A DNA stretch of 58,873 nt. It comes from an uncultured Clostridia bacterium (GTDB lineage: Bacteria > Bacillota > Clostridia > Lachnospirales > Lachnospiraceae). The stretch spans positions 1 through 58,873 of the forward strand of contig CALBKM010000033.1 in assembly GCA_937895705.1 (NCBI GenBank). Reading direction: 5' to 3'. The notes beneath the pieces were generated by a model, which was given only the letters and a program-made list of their open reading frames with translations, did not search any database and had not been told where the DNA came from. Below are positions 8,569 through 16,861 of the stretch, in pieces; the stretch's first letter is position 1; the number at the start of each line of letters is the position of its first letter. The position numbers and the translations under genes are program-made.

Positions 8569-9600
8569 TTATCTCTGTACTCTTCCGCTTCCGTCACCGC
8601 CCACCAAATTGTCAACGTCGGCTCTGGAAACTAAGTTAAAGTCTCCCGGAATAGTGTGCTTTAATGCGGAAGCCGCCACACCGAATTCTAAGGCATCCTT
8701 GAAATTCTTTCCGTCAAGGAAACCACAGATAGTGCCGCCTGCGAAGGAATCGCCGCCGCCCACACGGTCTACAATCGGAGAGATTCTGTATTCCTTGGAG
8801 TGGTAGAACTCCTTGGTATCTCTGGAATAGATACATGCGGACCAGCCGTTATCCGATGCGGAATGGCTGACACGCAGGGAACTGATCACATACTCAAAGT
8901 TGTATTTTGCAACCATCTGTTCAAAAATATCCTTGTATCCCGCGAGCTCCAACTCACCACTGGTAACATCTGTGTTGCCCGGCTTGAACCCAAGAACCTT
9001 CTCGGCATCTTCTTCGTTACCGATACATACGTCCACATACTGCATCAGATTACTCATCACCTTTTGGGCCTTCTCGGAGGACCACAGCTTTTTACGGAAA
9101 TTAAGGTCTACGGAAACCTTTACCCCTGCCTTCTTGGCAGCCTTAAGTGCCTCTTCGGTCAGTTCCGCCGCAGCATCGGAAACCGCCGGTGTAATACCGG
9201 TAAAGTGGAACCAGTCCACACCCTCGAAAATCTTATCAAAATCAAAATCAGCCGCAACTGCGGTGGAAATGGAAGAATGTGCTCTGTCGTAAACCACGTT
9301 GGAAGCACGCATGGCAGCACCGGTCTCGAGGAAATAAATGCCGAGACGCTCTCCGCCGTAAGCAATGTTCTCCGTACCTACGTTCATCTTACGAAGTGCC
9401 GCTACCGCACATTCACCGATCGGGTTTTTCGGAACCTTGGTTACAAAGTGCGCATCATGCCCATAGTTTGCCAAAGAAACCGCTACGTTTGCCTCGCCGC
9501 CGCCGTAGCATACATCAAACTCGTCTGCCTGAATAAACTTCTCGTTTCCCGGGGTAGAAAGTCTTAACATGATTTCACCCATGGTTACAACCTTTGCCAT
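8569..9600 (-). CDS. kdgK: 2-keto-3-deoxygluconate kinase (PfkB family sugar kinase)
   Basis: 343 residues. Phosphorylates 2-keto-3-deoxygluconate, the step that links hexuronate breakdown to the lower Entner-Doudoroff pathway. PfkB signatures are present: YGGGEANVAVSLANYG near residue 33 and the catalytic anion-hole motif VGGGDSFAGG near residue 278, whose Asp is the expected base. The start is preceded by GGAG. The specific substrate is inferred from the divergent lacI-uxaC pair rather than from residues alone; another ketose or ribose-type sugar is possible. The promoter and an operator at 9693-9741 show it is regulated. Confidence 0.88.
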   Translation of the reverse strand: MAKVVTMGEIMLRLSTPGNEKFIQADEFDVCYGGGEANVAVSLANYGHDAHFVTKVPKNPIGECAVAALRKMNVGTENIAYGGERLGIYFLETGAAMRASNVVYDRAHSSISTAVAADFDFDKIFEGVDWFHFTGITPAVSDAAAELTEEALKAAKKAGVKVSVDLNFRKKLWSSEKAQKVMSNLMQYVDVCIGNEEDAEKVLGFKPGNTDVTSGELELAGYKDIFEQMVAKYNFEYVISSLRVSHSASDNGWSACIYSRDTKEFYHSKEYRISPIVDRVGGGDSFAGGTICGFLDGKNFKDALEFGVAASALKHTIPGDFNLVSRADVDNLVGGDGSGRVQR

Positions 9601-9667
9601 AGTCTTAGTCTCCTTTTACGTGTATTTGTAATTGTAGATTTTTTATGTTTCCCCGAACCTTCATAAC

Positions 9668-9679
9668 ATCCGGCCGGAT
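9668..9679. promoter_or_regulatory. perfect 12-bp palindrome ATCCGGCCGGAT
   Basis: Lies in the leader of kdgK, 14 bases to the left of the cre-like site. It may be a second site for the neighbouring LacI-type protein, but its GC centre is unusual for that family. Function not established. Confidence 0.4.
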
Positions 9680-9692
9680 CCGCCACATCCGA

Positions 9693-9707
9693 TTGTAAGC
9701 GTTTACA
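9693..9707. promoter_or_regulatory. LacI/CcpA-type operator over the kdgK start site
   Basis: TTGTAAGCGTTTACA fits the catabolite-responsive (cre) consensus WTGNAARCGNWWWCA at every position. It also has the form of a LacI-family operator with a central CG. It lies just downstream of the kdgK -10 box, where a bound repressor would block initiation. Either CcpA or the adjacent LacI-type regulator could use it. Confidence 0.8.
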
Positions 9708-9712
9708 GTTTG

Positions 9713-9741
9713 ATTGTACACATTTTCTCCGAAACTGTCAA
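9713..9741 (-). promoter_or_regulatory. kdgK promoter
   Basis: On the minus strand TTGACA (9741-9736) and TACAAT (9718-9713) are separated by 17 nt, a near-consensus sigma-A promoter. The start is expected at about 9706, inside the operator. Confidence 0.85.
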
Positions 9742-9788
9742 TCTCTTTTTCCGTCATTCCCCCTTAAAACTCTTTTTGAAAGTTTTAC

Positions 9789-9817
9789 TTGCGCCAACTT
9801 AGCCTCTGGTGTATAAT
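9789..9817 (+). promoter_or_regulatory. promoter of the lacI-type gene and uxaC
   Basis: TTGCGC (9789-9794), a 17-nt spacer and a consensus TATAAT (9812-9817). It diverges from the kdgK promoter about 50 bp away. Confidence 0.8.
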
Positions 9818-9867
9818 AAAAACAGAACACTTTTGTATTCAAATATTTTTGTAAGGGCTTTCATATT

Positions 9868-10866
9868 ATGAATATTTACGACGTATCGAAAAAAGCCGGC
9901 GTTTCCATTGCGACGGTTTCCCGTGTGTTAAACGGAAACCGGAACGTCAGCGACAAAACAAAAGAACGGGTATTATCTGTCATGGAAGAATTGGGCTATA
10001 CCCCGAATATTTTCGCACGAGGACTGGGGCTGAATACCATGCACACCATCGGAATCCTCTGCTCCGATTCCTCCGATGCTTTTTTGGCAAATGCGGTATA
10101 CTATATCGAGCAGGCTCTCCGAAAAAACGGCTACGAGTCTTTCCTTTGTTGTACCGGCTATGAGCTTGAAAATAAAAAGAACTACCTTCGTCTCTTACTC
10201 TCCAAGCGTGTAGATGCGGTGATTCTGGTAGGCTCTCATTATTTGGAAGCAAATAAAACGGACAACGACTACATTATCTCTGCTGCGGAAGAGGTTCCTG
10301 TCATGATGATTAACGGATACCTGAATCATCCGAATATCTACTGCACCCTCTGCGATGATTACCAGGCTGTTTACGACACGGTAGCCCGACTTGCTGCCCA
10401 TAGCCGGAAGCGCTTCGGTTTTCTGTACCGCTCCGACAGCAGTAGCAGCCGAATCAAAATCAAAGGCTTCCGGGACGGAATTGCTTCTGCTGGGCTTACC
10501 CTTTCTGAAGATTCCGTACTCTTTTGTCCCAATGATATTCTCTTAACCAAAGAGATTTTAACAAACTTATACGAACAGGGAACGGTTTACGATGCCATTT
10601 TGACCTCCGAAGACTGTCTGGCGGTAGCGGCGGTAAAATTTGCCGGTGCCACAGGACTCCGTATTCCGGATGACGTGGAGATTGTCGGCTACAACAACTC
10701 TCTTCTTGGCATTTGCACCGAACCGGAGCTGTCCACTTTGGATAATCACGTAGAAACCTTAAGCATCACCACCGTCAATACTCTCATGCGGGTATTGCAG
10801 GGTGCGGATGTTCCGAACAAAACCATGATTTCCAACGACTTCATTGTAAGAGGAACCGCATATTAA
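9868..10866 (+). CDS. LacI-family transcriptional regulator
   Basis: 332 residues. The N-terminal helix-turn-helix is textbook (IYDVSKKAGVSIATVSRVLN), followed by the hinge and a periplasmic-binding-protein-like effector domain (TIGILCSDSSDAF onward). It lies 19 bases before uxaC, and its promoter diverges from that of kdgK. It therefore probably represses hexuronate catabolism, released by a galacturonate, glucuronate or ketodeoxygluconate-type signal. The effector is inferred from position only. It is not CcpA itself: it has the local-regulator context rather than a global one. Confidence 0.93.
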   Translation: MNIYDVSKKAGVSIATVSRVLNGNRNVSDKTKERVLSVMEELGYTPNIFARGLGLNTMHTIGILCSDSSDAFLANAVYYIEQALRKNGYESFLCCTGYELENKKNYLRLLLSKRVDAVILVGSHYLEANKTDNDYIISAAEEVPVMMINGYLNHPNIYCTLCDDYQAVYDTVARLAAHSRKRFGFLYRSDSSSSRIKIKGFRDGIASAGLTLSEDSVLFCPNDILLTKEILTNLYEQGTVYDAILTSEDCLAVAAVKFAGATGLRIPDDVEIVGYNNSLLGICTEPELSTLDNHVETLSITTVNTLMRVLQGADVPNKTMISNDFIVRGTAY

Positions 10867-10885
10867 CAGAAAGAAGGACTTTACT

Positions 10886-12286
10886 ATGACACCGTTTATG
10901 GACAAAGATTTTTTACTTTCCAATAACACCGCAAAAGTTTTATACCACGACTATGCTGCAAAGATGCCGATTATCGACTACCACTGCCATATCAATCCCC
11001 AGGAAATTGCGGAGGACCGTAAGTTTGAGAACATCACCCAGGTATGGCTTGGCGGCGACCACTACAAATGGCGTCAGATGCGAAGTAACGGTGTGGAGGA
11101 AAAATACATCACCGGCGACGCTTCCGACTACGAGAAGTTTGTTGCCTGGGCCGGCACCTTACAAAAGGCCATCGGCAACCCGCTGTACCACTGGAGCCAT
11201 TTAGAGCTTCAACGTTACTTCGGCTATACCGGTGCTCTCTCTCCGGAGACCGCAAGGGAAGTCTGGGACATTTGTAACGCAAAGCTTGCGGAAGCCGGAT
11301 TCTCCGCCCGCAATCTCATTAAGATGTCTAACGTGACCACCGTCTGCACCACCGACGACCCGATTGATTCCCTTGCATGGCACAAAATCATTGCCGAAGA
11401 TGCTTCCTTTGATGTACAGGTACTTCCGGCATGGCGTCCGGACAAGGCCATGAGCTTGGAAAAACCGGATTATCTCGACTATATCACGAAGCTTTCCGCA
11501 GTCAGCGGAGTTAAAATAGAGTCTTTTGCGGACTTAAAAGAAGCCCTTAAAGTACGTCTTGACTTCTTCGCTTCCATGGGCTGTCGTATTTCCGACCATG
11601 GTCTGGAGTATGTGATGTATGCTCCGGCTTCCGATGAGGAAGTCTCCGCCGTGTTCGAAAAAAGACTGTCCGGCGAGATGCCGTCCTCCGAGGAACTGAT
11701 TAAGTTTAAGTACGCCTTCCTGTTATTTATGGGAAGAGAATACAATCGTCTCGACTGGGCAATGCAGCTTCACTACGGTGTGCGTCGTGACAACAACACA
11801 AGAGTGTTTAAGGCTCTGGGACCGGATACCGGCTTTGACTGCATCAATTCCGTGAACTGCTCCGAACAGCTGGCATGCTTCTTAAACGCCCTGGCTCAGA
11901 CCGACGAGCTTCCGCGTACCATTCTGTACTCTTTGAATCCGATCGATAATGCGGCCATCGGCACCATCATCGGCTGCTTCCAGGATTCTTCCTCCGTAGG
12001 AAAGATTCAACAGGGTTCCGCATGGTGGTTCAACGACAACAAAACCGGCATGACCGAGCAGATGACCTCTCTCGCAAACCTGGGACTTTTAGCAAACTTC
12101 ATCGGAATGCTGACCGATTCCAGAAGCTTCCTCTCCTATACGAGACACGAGTATTTCCGTCGTATCCTTTGTAACCTCATCGGTACCTGGGTGGAAAACG
12201 GCGAGTACCCGGCGGATATGGAATATCTCGGCAAGATGGTACAGGACATTTCCTACAACAACAGTTTGCGCTATTTCCGTTTTTAG
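10886..12286 (+). CDS. uxaC: glucuronate/galacturonate isomerase
   Basis: 466 residues, the usual length for the family. Converts D-glucuronate to fructuronate and D-galacturonate to tagaturonate, the first cytoplasmic step of hexuronate use. The N-terminal PIIDYHCHINPQEIAEDR carries the metal-binding histidines of this amidohydrolase-superfamily enzyme, and the terminal SYTRHEYFRRILCNLIG segment is characteristic. The start follows AGAAGGA. It is cotranscribed with the LacI-type gene and ends at a strong terminator. Tagaturonate/fructuronate reductases and dehydratases are not in the window. Confidence 0.97.
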   Translation: MTPFMDKDFLLSNNTAKVLYHDYAAKMPIIDYHCHINPQEIAEDRKFENITQVWLGGDHYKWRQMRSNGVEEKYITGDASDYEKFVAWAGTLQKAIGNPLYHWSHLELQRYFGYTGALSPETAREVWDICNAKLAEAGFSARNLIKMSNVTTVCTTDDPIDSLAWHKIIAEDASFDVQVLPAWRPDKAMSLEKPDYLDYITKLSAVSGVKIESFADLKEALKVRLDFFASMGCRISDHGLEYVMYAPASDEEVSAVFEKRLSGEMPSSEELIKFKYAFLLFMGREYNRLDWAMQLHYGVRRDNNTRVFKALGPDTGFDCINSVNCSEQLACFLNALAQTDELPRTILYSLNPIDNAAIGTIIGCFQDSSSVGKIQQGSAWWFNDNKTGMTEQMTSLANLGLLANFIGMLTDSRSFLSYTRHEYFRRILCNLIGTWVENGEYPADMEYLGKMVQDISYNNSLRYFRF

Positions 12287-12305
12287 TTTTATATACCCCC
12301 TCACA

Positions 12306-12343
12306 AAAAGGAGCGTTCTCTCGCTGCGGGGAACGCTCCTTTT
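12306..12343 (+). terminator. terminator after uxaC
   Basis: AAAAGGAGCGTTC pairs with GAACGCTCCTTTT across a 12-nt loop. The symmetric A and T runs make it usable in both directions. Confidence 0.9.
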
Positions 12344-12416
12344 CGTTTACAACCTCTTCAACTATTCGACTTTATATATTTTGCTGTACCATATACGATT
12401 GCTGTTCAAAAAGTCT

Positions 12417-12566
12417 CTACATACATCCGACAAGCAACAGGAAAGATACCGCAACCGGAAAAAAAGCCTTCCATACATTCCTCTTTCTTTTCAAAAAAAA
12501 CTCTGCCTCATCAATGAGTTCCGAATCCACGTCGTTGATTCTTCGAAGCACTTCCGTTTCCTTCAT
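12417..12566 (-). pseudogene. truncated anti-sigma-factor-like protein, 49 aa
   Basis: ATG at 12564-12566 overlaps the stop of the sigma-factor gene (ATGA). The frame encodes KETEVLRRINDVDSELIDEAE, then a basic stretch and a single hydrophobic segment, and stops at TAG (12417-12419) right after LLLVGCM. The N-terminus resembles the cytoplasmic part of membrane anti-sigma factors that follow clostridial ECF genes (an IND-D-LI-EA pattern). The extracellular domain expected after the membrane span is missing and is not found further left. It is either a decayed gene or a minimal membrane anchor that still binds its sigma factor. Confidence 0.6.
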
Positions 12567-13123
12567 ATAGAAAAGCCTCCTTCCTCCAAAAACTCTTTTA
12601 ACTCCTTCCGTACTCGAAACAGTGTGGTTTTTACTTTACTTTCACTTATGGAAAAACGTTCTGCCAATTCCTTGACGGAATCCATATACCAGTATCTTCG
12701 CAGGAACAGATTACGCCTTTCCGGCGACTGCATCTTCAGAAAAATACTGATATTGTAACACAGGTCCTTTCCGTTCATTTTGCTCTCCGTCCCGTCCGCT
12801 ACAGAAAGACACCGGTCCAGTTCCTCCGCCAACTCCACAAGCTGTTCATTTCTTTTTTCCGCATTCTTTCGCTTATAATTATCCAACGCAAGGTTTCTTG
12901 TGATTTTGGCAAGAAACGCAAACAGAAACCTTCTCGGCTCCTTAGGCGGAATACTATCCCAGGCACGCAAATAAGTATCGTTCTCGCACTCTTTCGCATC
13001 TCGTTCATCTCGGACAATACCGTATGCAAGGCGTCTCAAACGCGTACCGTAAACCTGTGCGGTATAATTTATCGCCTCTGTGTCACGCGCCAAATACAAT
13101 TCTACAATCTTTTCATCTTCCAA
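12563..13123 (-). CDS. ECF-type RNA polymerase sigma factor
   Basis: 186 residues. Sigma region 2 is seen in the first half (YGTRLRRLAYGIVRDERDAKECENDTYLRAWDSIPP, then FLAKITRNLALD), and region 4 in the last 50 residues (SVKELAERFSISESKVKTTLFRVRKEL). It belongs to the clostridial ECF group whose gene is followed by a membrane anti-sigma gene. That partner is reduced to 49 codons here (12417-12566) and overlaps this gene by four bases. The target regulon is unknown. Confidence 0.92.
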   Translation of the reverse strand: MEDEKIVELYLARDTEAINYTAQVYGTRLRRLAYGIVRDERDAKECENDTYLRAWDSIPPKEPRRFLFAFLAKITRNLALDNYKRKNAEKRNEQLVELAEELDRCLSVADGTESKMNGKDLCYNISIFLKMQSPERRNLFLRRYWYMDSVKELAERFSISESKVKTTLFRVRKELKEFLEEGGFSI

Positions 13124-13266
13124 TTCAGTTCCCCCTCACATCATAGTATATTCAGATTTAACATCTTCAAACTTTTCTATATTTATATTACAATATGTTT
13201 TAATCGCTGTCAACCCATTTATAAAAAATACTACTGAAAAAAGATTTAAAACTCCGAGAAAAAGTC

Positions 13267-13295
13267 TTGTCATCCCACTCGAAATACTGTATAAT
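13267..13295 (+). promoter_or_regulatory. pyrB promoter
   Basis: TTGTCA (13267-13272), 17-nt spacer, TATAAT (13290-13295). The 46-nt leader has only a small GTGAA/TTCAC hairpin and no room for a PyrR-type attenuator. Confidence 0.85.
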
Positions 13296-13341
13296 AAGTG
13301 AAACTATAACTTCACAATCACTACGACTTATGGAGGTATCT

Positions 13342-14262
13342 ATGAAACATTTAATCAGCCCGTTAGATTTATCGCCGGACGAGCTTTCCGATTTGCTCGA
13401 CCTTGCACAGGATATTTATTCCTCTCCGGAGAAGTATTCCCATTGCTGTACCGGCAAAAAATTAGCGACTTTATTTTACGAACCAAGTACACGTACCCGT
13501 CTCAGTTTTGAAGCAGCGATGCTGAATCTCGGAGGTAGTGTTCTTGGTTTTTCTTCTGCCGACTCCTCTTCTGCCGCTAAGGGCGAGAGCGTGGCAGACA
13601 CCATCCGCGTTATGTCTTTCTACGCAGACATCTGTGCGATGCGTCATCCGAAGGAAGGTGCGCCATTAGTTGCGTCCATGCACGCTTCCATTCCGGTCAT
13701 TAACGCCGGCGACGGCGGTCACAACCACCCGACCCAGACTTTGACCGACTTACTTACCATTAAAAGCTTAAAGGGCCGTCTGGACGGTCTTACCATCGGT
13801 TTCTGCGGTGACTTAAAGTTCGGCCGTACCGTACACTCCTTAATCAATGCCATGGTACGCTATCCCAATACCCGCTTCGTGCTGATTTCCCCAAAGGAAT
13901 TACAGGTTCCGGCTTACTTAAAGGAAGAGACTTTGGATGCAATGAACATTCCGTACGAAGAGACCACGAACCTTGAGGCCGCTCTTCCGGAGCTTGACAT
14001 CCTTTACATGACCCGTGTGCAGAAAGAACGTTTCTTTAACGAAGAAGACTACATCCGCTTAAAAGATACCTTTATTTTGGATAAACAGAAAATGCAGCTG
14101 GCAAAGGAGGACATGCTGGTGCTCCACCCGCTTCCGCGTGTCAACGAGATTTCTACCGATGTGGACGACGACCCGCGTGCCGTTTACTTCGAACAGGCAA
14201 ACTTCGGTGTGTATGTCCGCATGGCACTGATTATGACCTTGCTCGGAATCAAGCTGGATTAA
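13342..14262 (+). CDS. pyrB: aspartate carbamoyltransferase, catalytic subunit
   Basis: 306 residues. Condenses carbamoyl phosphate with aspartate, the committed step of pyrimidine synthesis. STRTRLSFEAAM near residue 52 is the carbamoyl-phosphate loop, GDGGHNHPTQTLTDL holds the family signature, and HPLPRVNEI is the C-terminal substrate loop. The start MKHLISPLDL follows TGGAGG; upstream codons fall in the promoter. It is paired with pyrI 20 bases downstream, so the holoenzyme should be the regulated E. coli-like dodecamer. Confidence 0.98.
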   Translation: MKHLISPLDLSPDELSDLLDLAQDIYSSPEKYSHCCTGKKLATLFYEPSTRTRLSFEAAMLNLGGSVLGFSSADSSSAAKGESVADTIRVMSFYADICAMRHPKEGAPLVASMHASIPVINAGDGGHNHPTQTLTDLLTIKSLKGRLDGLTIGFCGDLKFGRTVHSLINAMVRYPNTRFVLISPKELQVPAYLKEETLDAMNIPYEETTNLEAALPELDILYMTRVQKERFFNEEDYIRLKDTFILDKQKMQLAKEDMLVLHPLPRVNEISTDVDDDPRAVYFEQANFGVYVRMALIMTLLGIKLD

Positions 14263-14282
14263 GCACAGAAAGGAGAATACCC

Positions 14283-14708
14283 ATGTTAAATATCGGAGGA
14301 ATTCAGAACGGTGTTGTTATGGACCACATTGTAGCAGGATGTGCCATGGACATCTACCACTACCTGGAGTTGGACAAGTCCGACGCCACCGTAGCGATTA
14401 TCAAAAACGCAAAAAGCAACGTTATGGGCAAAAAAGACATCATCAAAATCGAAGGATACTCTGACTTTGATTTCGATGTACTGGGTGTCATCGACCCGAA
14501 CATTACCATTAACATCATCAAGGACGGAGTCATTGCCGAAAAGAGAAAGCTGAACTTACCGGAACGTGTTACCAACATTATCCTCTGTAAGAATCCTCGT
14601 TGCATCACCTCCATCGAACAGGAGCTTCCACACCGCTTTAAGCTGACGGACCGCACAAAAGGCGTATATCGTTGCGAGTATTGTGAGCAGAAGTTTAAGA
14701 GGGACTAA
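14283..14708 (+). CDS. pyrI: aspartate carbamoyltransferase, regulatory subunit
   Basis: 141 residues. Binds CTP/ATP and transmits allosteric control to PyrB. The nucleotide-binding domain occupies the first two-thirds (DHIVAGCAMDIYHYLEL, MGKKDIIKIEG). The C-terminal zinc domain has the expected four cysteines in two pairs (CKNPRC and CEYC). It follows pyrB in the same operon with its own AAGGAG site, and is followed by two terminators. Confidence 0.97.
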   Translation: MLNIGGIQNGVVMDHIVAGCAMDIYHYLELDKSDATVAIIKNAKSNVMGKKDIIKIEGYSDFDFDVLGVIDPNITINIIKDGVIAEKRKLNLPERVTNIILCKNPRCITSIEQELPHRFKLTDRTKGVYRCEYCEQKFKRD

Positions 14709-14714
14709 TACTTA

Positions 14715-14745
14715 CGGGGCCTAACGGCCCCGCTTTTGCTTTTGA
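14715..14745 (+). terminator. first terminator after pyrI
   Basis: CGGGGCC-TAAC-GGCCCCG hairpin followed by CTTTTGCTTTT. A tetraloop with a seven-pair GC stem. Confidence 0.85.
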
Positions 14746-14766
14746 CTGTTATTTCCCGTGCACGTA

Positions 14767-14798
14767 AAAATGGCGTTTCCTTACGGAAACGCCATTTT
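14767..14798. terminator. bidirectional terminator between pyrI and rpsO
   Basis: Perfect 14-bp stem AAAATGGCGTTTCC / GGAAACGCCATTTT with loop TTAC. The A and T runs at its ends make it work for the converging pyrBI and rpsO transcripts. Confidence 0.9.
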
Positions 14799-14810
14799 CT
14801 CCTCTGAATA

Positions 14811-15077
14811 CTACTTTCTCAAGCCCAAACGCTCAATCAAAGAACGATATCCCTCAAGATCGTTCTTCTTTAAGTACTCTAACATACCACGTCTCTGACC
14901 AACCATCTTTAAGAGACCACGACGAGAGTGGTGATCCTTCTGGTTAACCTTTAAGTGCTCGGTGAGCTCATTGATTCTTGCGGTAAGAATTGCAATCTGA
15001 ACCTCCGGAGAACCGGTGTCGTTTGCGTTTCTTCCGTATGCTGCGATAATCTCAGCCTTCTTTTCCTTGCTAATCAT
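14811..15077 (-). CDS. rpsO: 30S ribosomal protein S15
   Basis: 88 residues, the usual size. Binds the 16S rRNA central domain early in small-subunit assembly. The sequence is typical from ISKEKKAEII through TGSPEVQIAILTARI, DHHSRRGLLKMVGQRR and LEYLKKNDLEGYRSLI. It starts after TAGGAGGTTGCT. The leader (15078 to about 15200) contains a GC-rich segment that can pair as GGGCGAGC/GCTC and may be an S15 autoregulatory site, as in other bacteria; this is only inferred. Unlike in most genomes, pnp does not follow it. Confidence 0.98.
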   Translation of the reverse strand: MISKEKKAEIIAAYGRNANDTGSPEVQIAILTARINELTEHLKVNQKDHHSRRGLLKMVGQRRGMLEYLKKNDLEGYRSLIERLGLRK

Positions 15078-15229
15078 AATAGCAACCTCCTAATATTTTA
15101 TAATCGCCTGCCACTAAGAAAGGGGTTGGAGTATCCGTCCTCTGAGCGGCGGCTCGCCCGAAAGCTTCTAAATTATAACATATTCATCAAAAAAAGTAAA
15201 GTACTTTTTGAAGAATCCTCTGCATTTCG

Positions 15230-16312
15230 TTAAATCATAACCTGTTCGATGGTAAGCTCCGGGTGGTCTGCCAGATTAATAAACTCCGTACCGCACAAAA
15301 TGACCGGTCTGGACAGCCTCTGCTTGTTTAGCATAACGATTTCACCCTCTTTACCGTTACTTAAACGAACCCAGTTTTTAATATAGGTCTGGACAATGTT
15401 CTCCATGAACACCAGAAGGTATTCCGGATCAAACATACTTAATCCTTCCGACTCGAACATCTCGATTACCTTAAACGGACAAAGAGCACCGCGGTACACT
15501 CTGGCCGCCGTCATTGCATCGTACACATCCGCAATGGCCACCATCTTGGCAAACTTGTCAATCTGGTTACCTTTCAGTCCCAACGGATATCCCGAACCGT
15601 CCACACGCTCATGGTGCATCAGTGCCGCATTCTGGATACCGGAAATAAACCGGGATTCAAACAGAATATTGTAGCCCTCCATCGGATGAGTCTTGATCAA
15701 ATCATACTCCGCGTCCGTGAGACGGGAAGCCTTCTTTACAATCTGTTCCGGAATACGGAGTTTTCCGATATCGTGGAGCAGACCGGACACGGTGGCGATT
15801 TCCTTTTCCATGGCGGACATATGCATCCAGTCCGCAAATACATTACAAATCAAAGCTACGTTCATACAATGATTAAAAGTACTGTCATCGTAATCACGCA
15901 GGTTGTGCAAAATATCAAACACGTGAATACCGCCTCTGGTATCATCCAGCATACTCGTTGCCTTTTGGCAAAGCTCGGAAATACCGATCTTCTTGGACTG
16001 CAACGTAATGATATCGTTAAAGGTAACCTCCAACTGCTCGACTTCTTTGTCGTAGCTTTCCTTGAAGGCCTTAAACTCTTTGGTTTCTTTAATCTTGGAC
16101 GGAGTATACACCCGTTCGTAGGAAGGTTGTTTCGGCACTTCTACTACTTCGTCTTTAATATAAACGGAATAAATGCTGTGGAACGCCAGCTTTGTAATAC
16201 TGTCGTCCGAAAGCACCGTATCTCTGCCCATAACCAAAATATTGCTGGCGTTATGAACATCCTTGGCAATTACCATTCCCGGCATTAAAAGCGCTGTCTT
16301 TACTCTTTTCAC
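15230..16312 (-). CDS. HD-GYP domain phosphodiesterase, probable c-di-GMP hydrolase
   Basis: 360 residues; starts with GTG after GGAGGAGG. The N-terminal 125 residues resemble the DUF3391-like region of HD-GYP proteins. The HD-GYP domain follows: H148 in NHCMNVAL, the HD pair H180-D181 in SGLLHDIGKLRIPE, H209, the HH-ER-DGSGYP segment at 233-243, and D262 in IADVYDAMTA. All expected metal ligands are present, so hydrolysis of cyclic di-GMP is plausible. About 55 residues beyond the domain carry no motif. It is a soluble protein with no sensor-receiver domain. Confidence 0.93.
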   Translation of the reverse strand: MKRVKTALLMPGMVIAKDVHNASNILVMGRDTVLSDDSITKLAFHSIYSVYIKDEVVEVPKQPSYERVYTPSKIKETKEFKAFKESYDKEVEQLEVTFNDIITLQSKKIGISELCQKATSMLDDTRGGIHVFDILHNLRDYDDSTFNHCMNVALICNVFADWMHMSAMEKEIATVSGLLHDIGKLRIPEQIVKKASRLTDAEYDLIKTHPMEGYNILFESRFISGIQNAALMHHERVDGSGYPLGLKGNQIDKFAKMVAIADVYDAMTAARVYRGALCPFKVIEMFESEGLSMFDPEYLLVFMENIVQTYIKNWVRLSNGKEGEIVMLNKQRLSRPVILCGTEFINLADHPELTIEQVMI

Positions 16313-16356
16313 CGAACAACCTCCTCCTTTGTAAACCCGTACTCCATACTGTCTCG

Positions 16357-16830
16357 TTATTTCAGATTTCTGATTTTGAACTCTTTTTCCGCTTCCCTTC
16401 TCTGGTCCTTCTTCGCCAGAGTTTCCCGCTTATCGTAGAGCTTCTTACCTTTGGCCAGGCCGATTTCCACCTTTACCAGACTTCCCTTAAAATAAACGGA
16501 TAACGGAACCAGCGTATACCCCTTCTGCGCCAGCTCTCCGGAAAGCTTCATAATCTCTCTTTTATGCATCAAAAGCTTGCGAACCCGCATCGGGTCTTTG
16601 TTAAAAATGTTTCCTTTTTCGTAGGGACTGATATGCATGCCGTAAACATAAACCTCTCCGCGTTCAATCCGGATAAAGGATTCTTTTACACTGCACTTTC
16701 CCATACGAAGCGACTTAACCTCCGTACCGAACAACTCGATTCCGGCTTCATATTTTTCTTCGATAAAATAATCGAAATATGCTTTTTTATTGTTTGCTAT
16801 CAATTTGACAGCCTGTTTCTTTTCAGCCAT
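16357..16830 (-). CDS. smpB: SsrA-binding protein (trans-translation)
   Basis: 157 residues. Binds tmRNA and takes it to stalled ribosomes. The start MAEKKQ follows GAGGGGAT; the longer frame runs back into rnr. Typical segments are NNKKAYFDYFIEEKYEAGIEL, GTEVKSLR, RIERGEVYVYGMHISPYEKGN and the basic tail KGKKLYDKRETLAKKD. It lies immediately after rnr, the common clostridial order. The tmRNA gene itself was looked for near here and not found in the window. Confidence 0.98.
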   Translation of the reverse strand: MAEKKQAVKLIANNKKAYFDYFIEEKYEAGIELFGTEVKSLRMGKCSVKESFIRIERGEVYVYGMHISPYEKGNIFNKDPMRVRKLLMHKREIMKLSGELAQKGYTLVPLSVYFKGSLVKVEIGLAKGKKLYDKRETLAKKDQRREAEKEFKIRNLK

Positions 16831-16861
16831 ACCTATCCCCTCTGTTATCACTACTTTCAGT

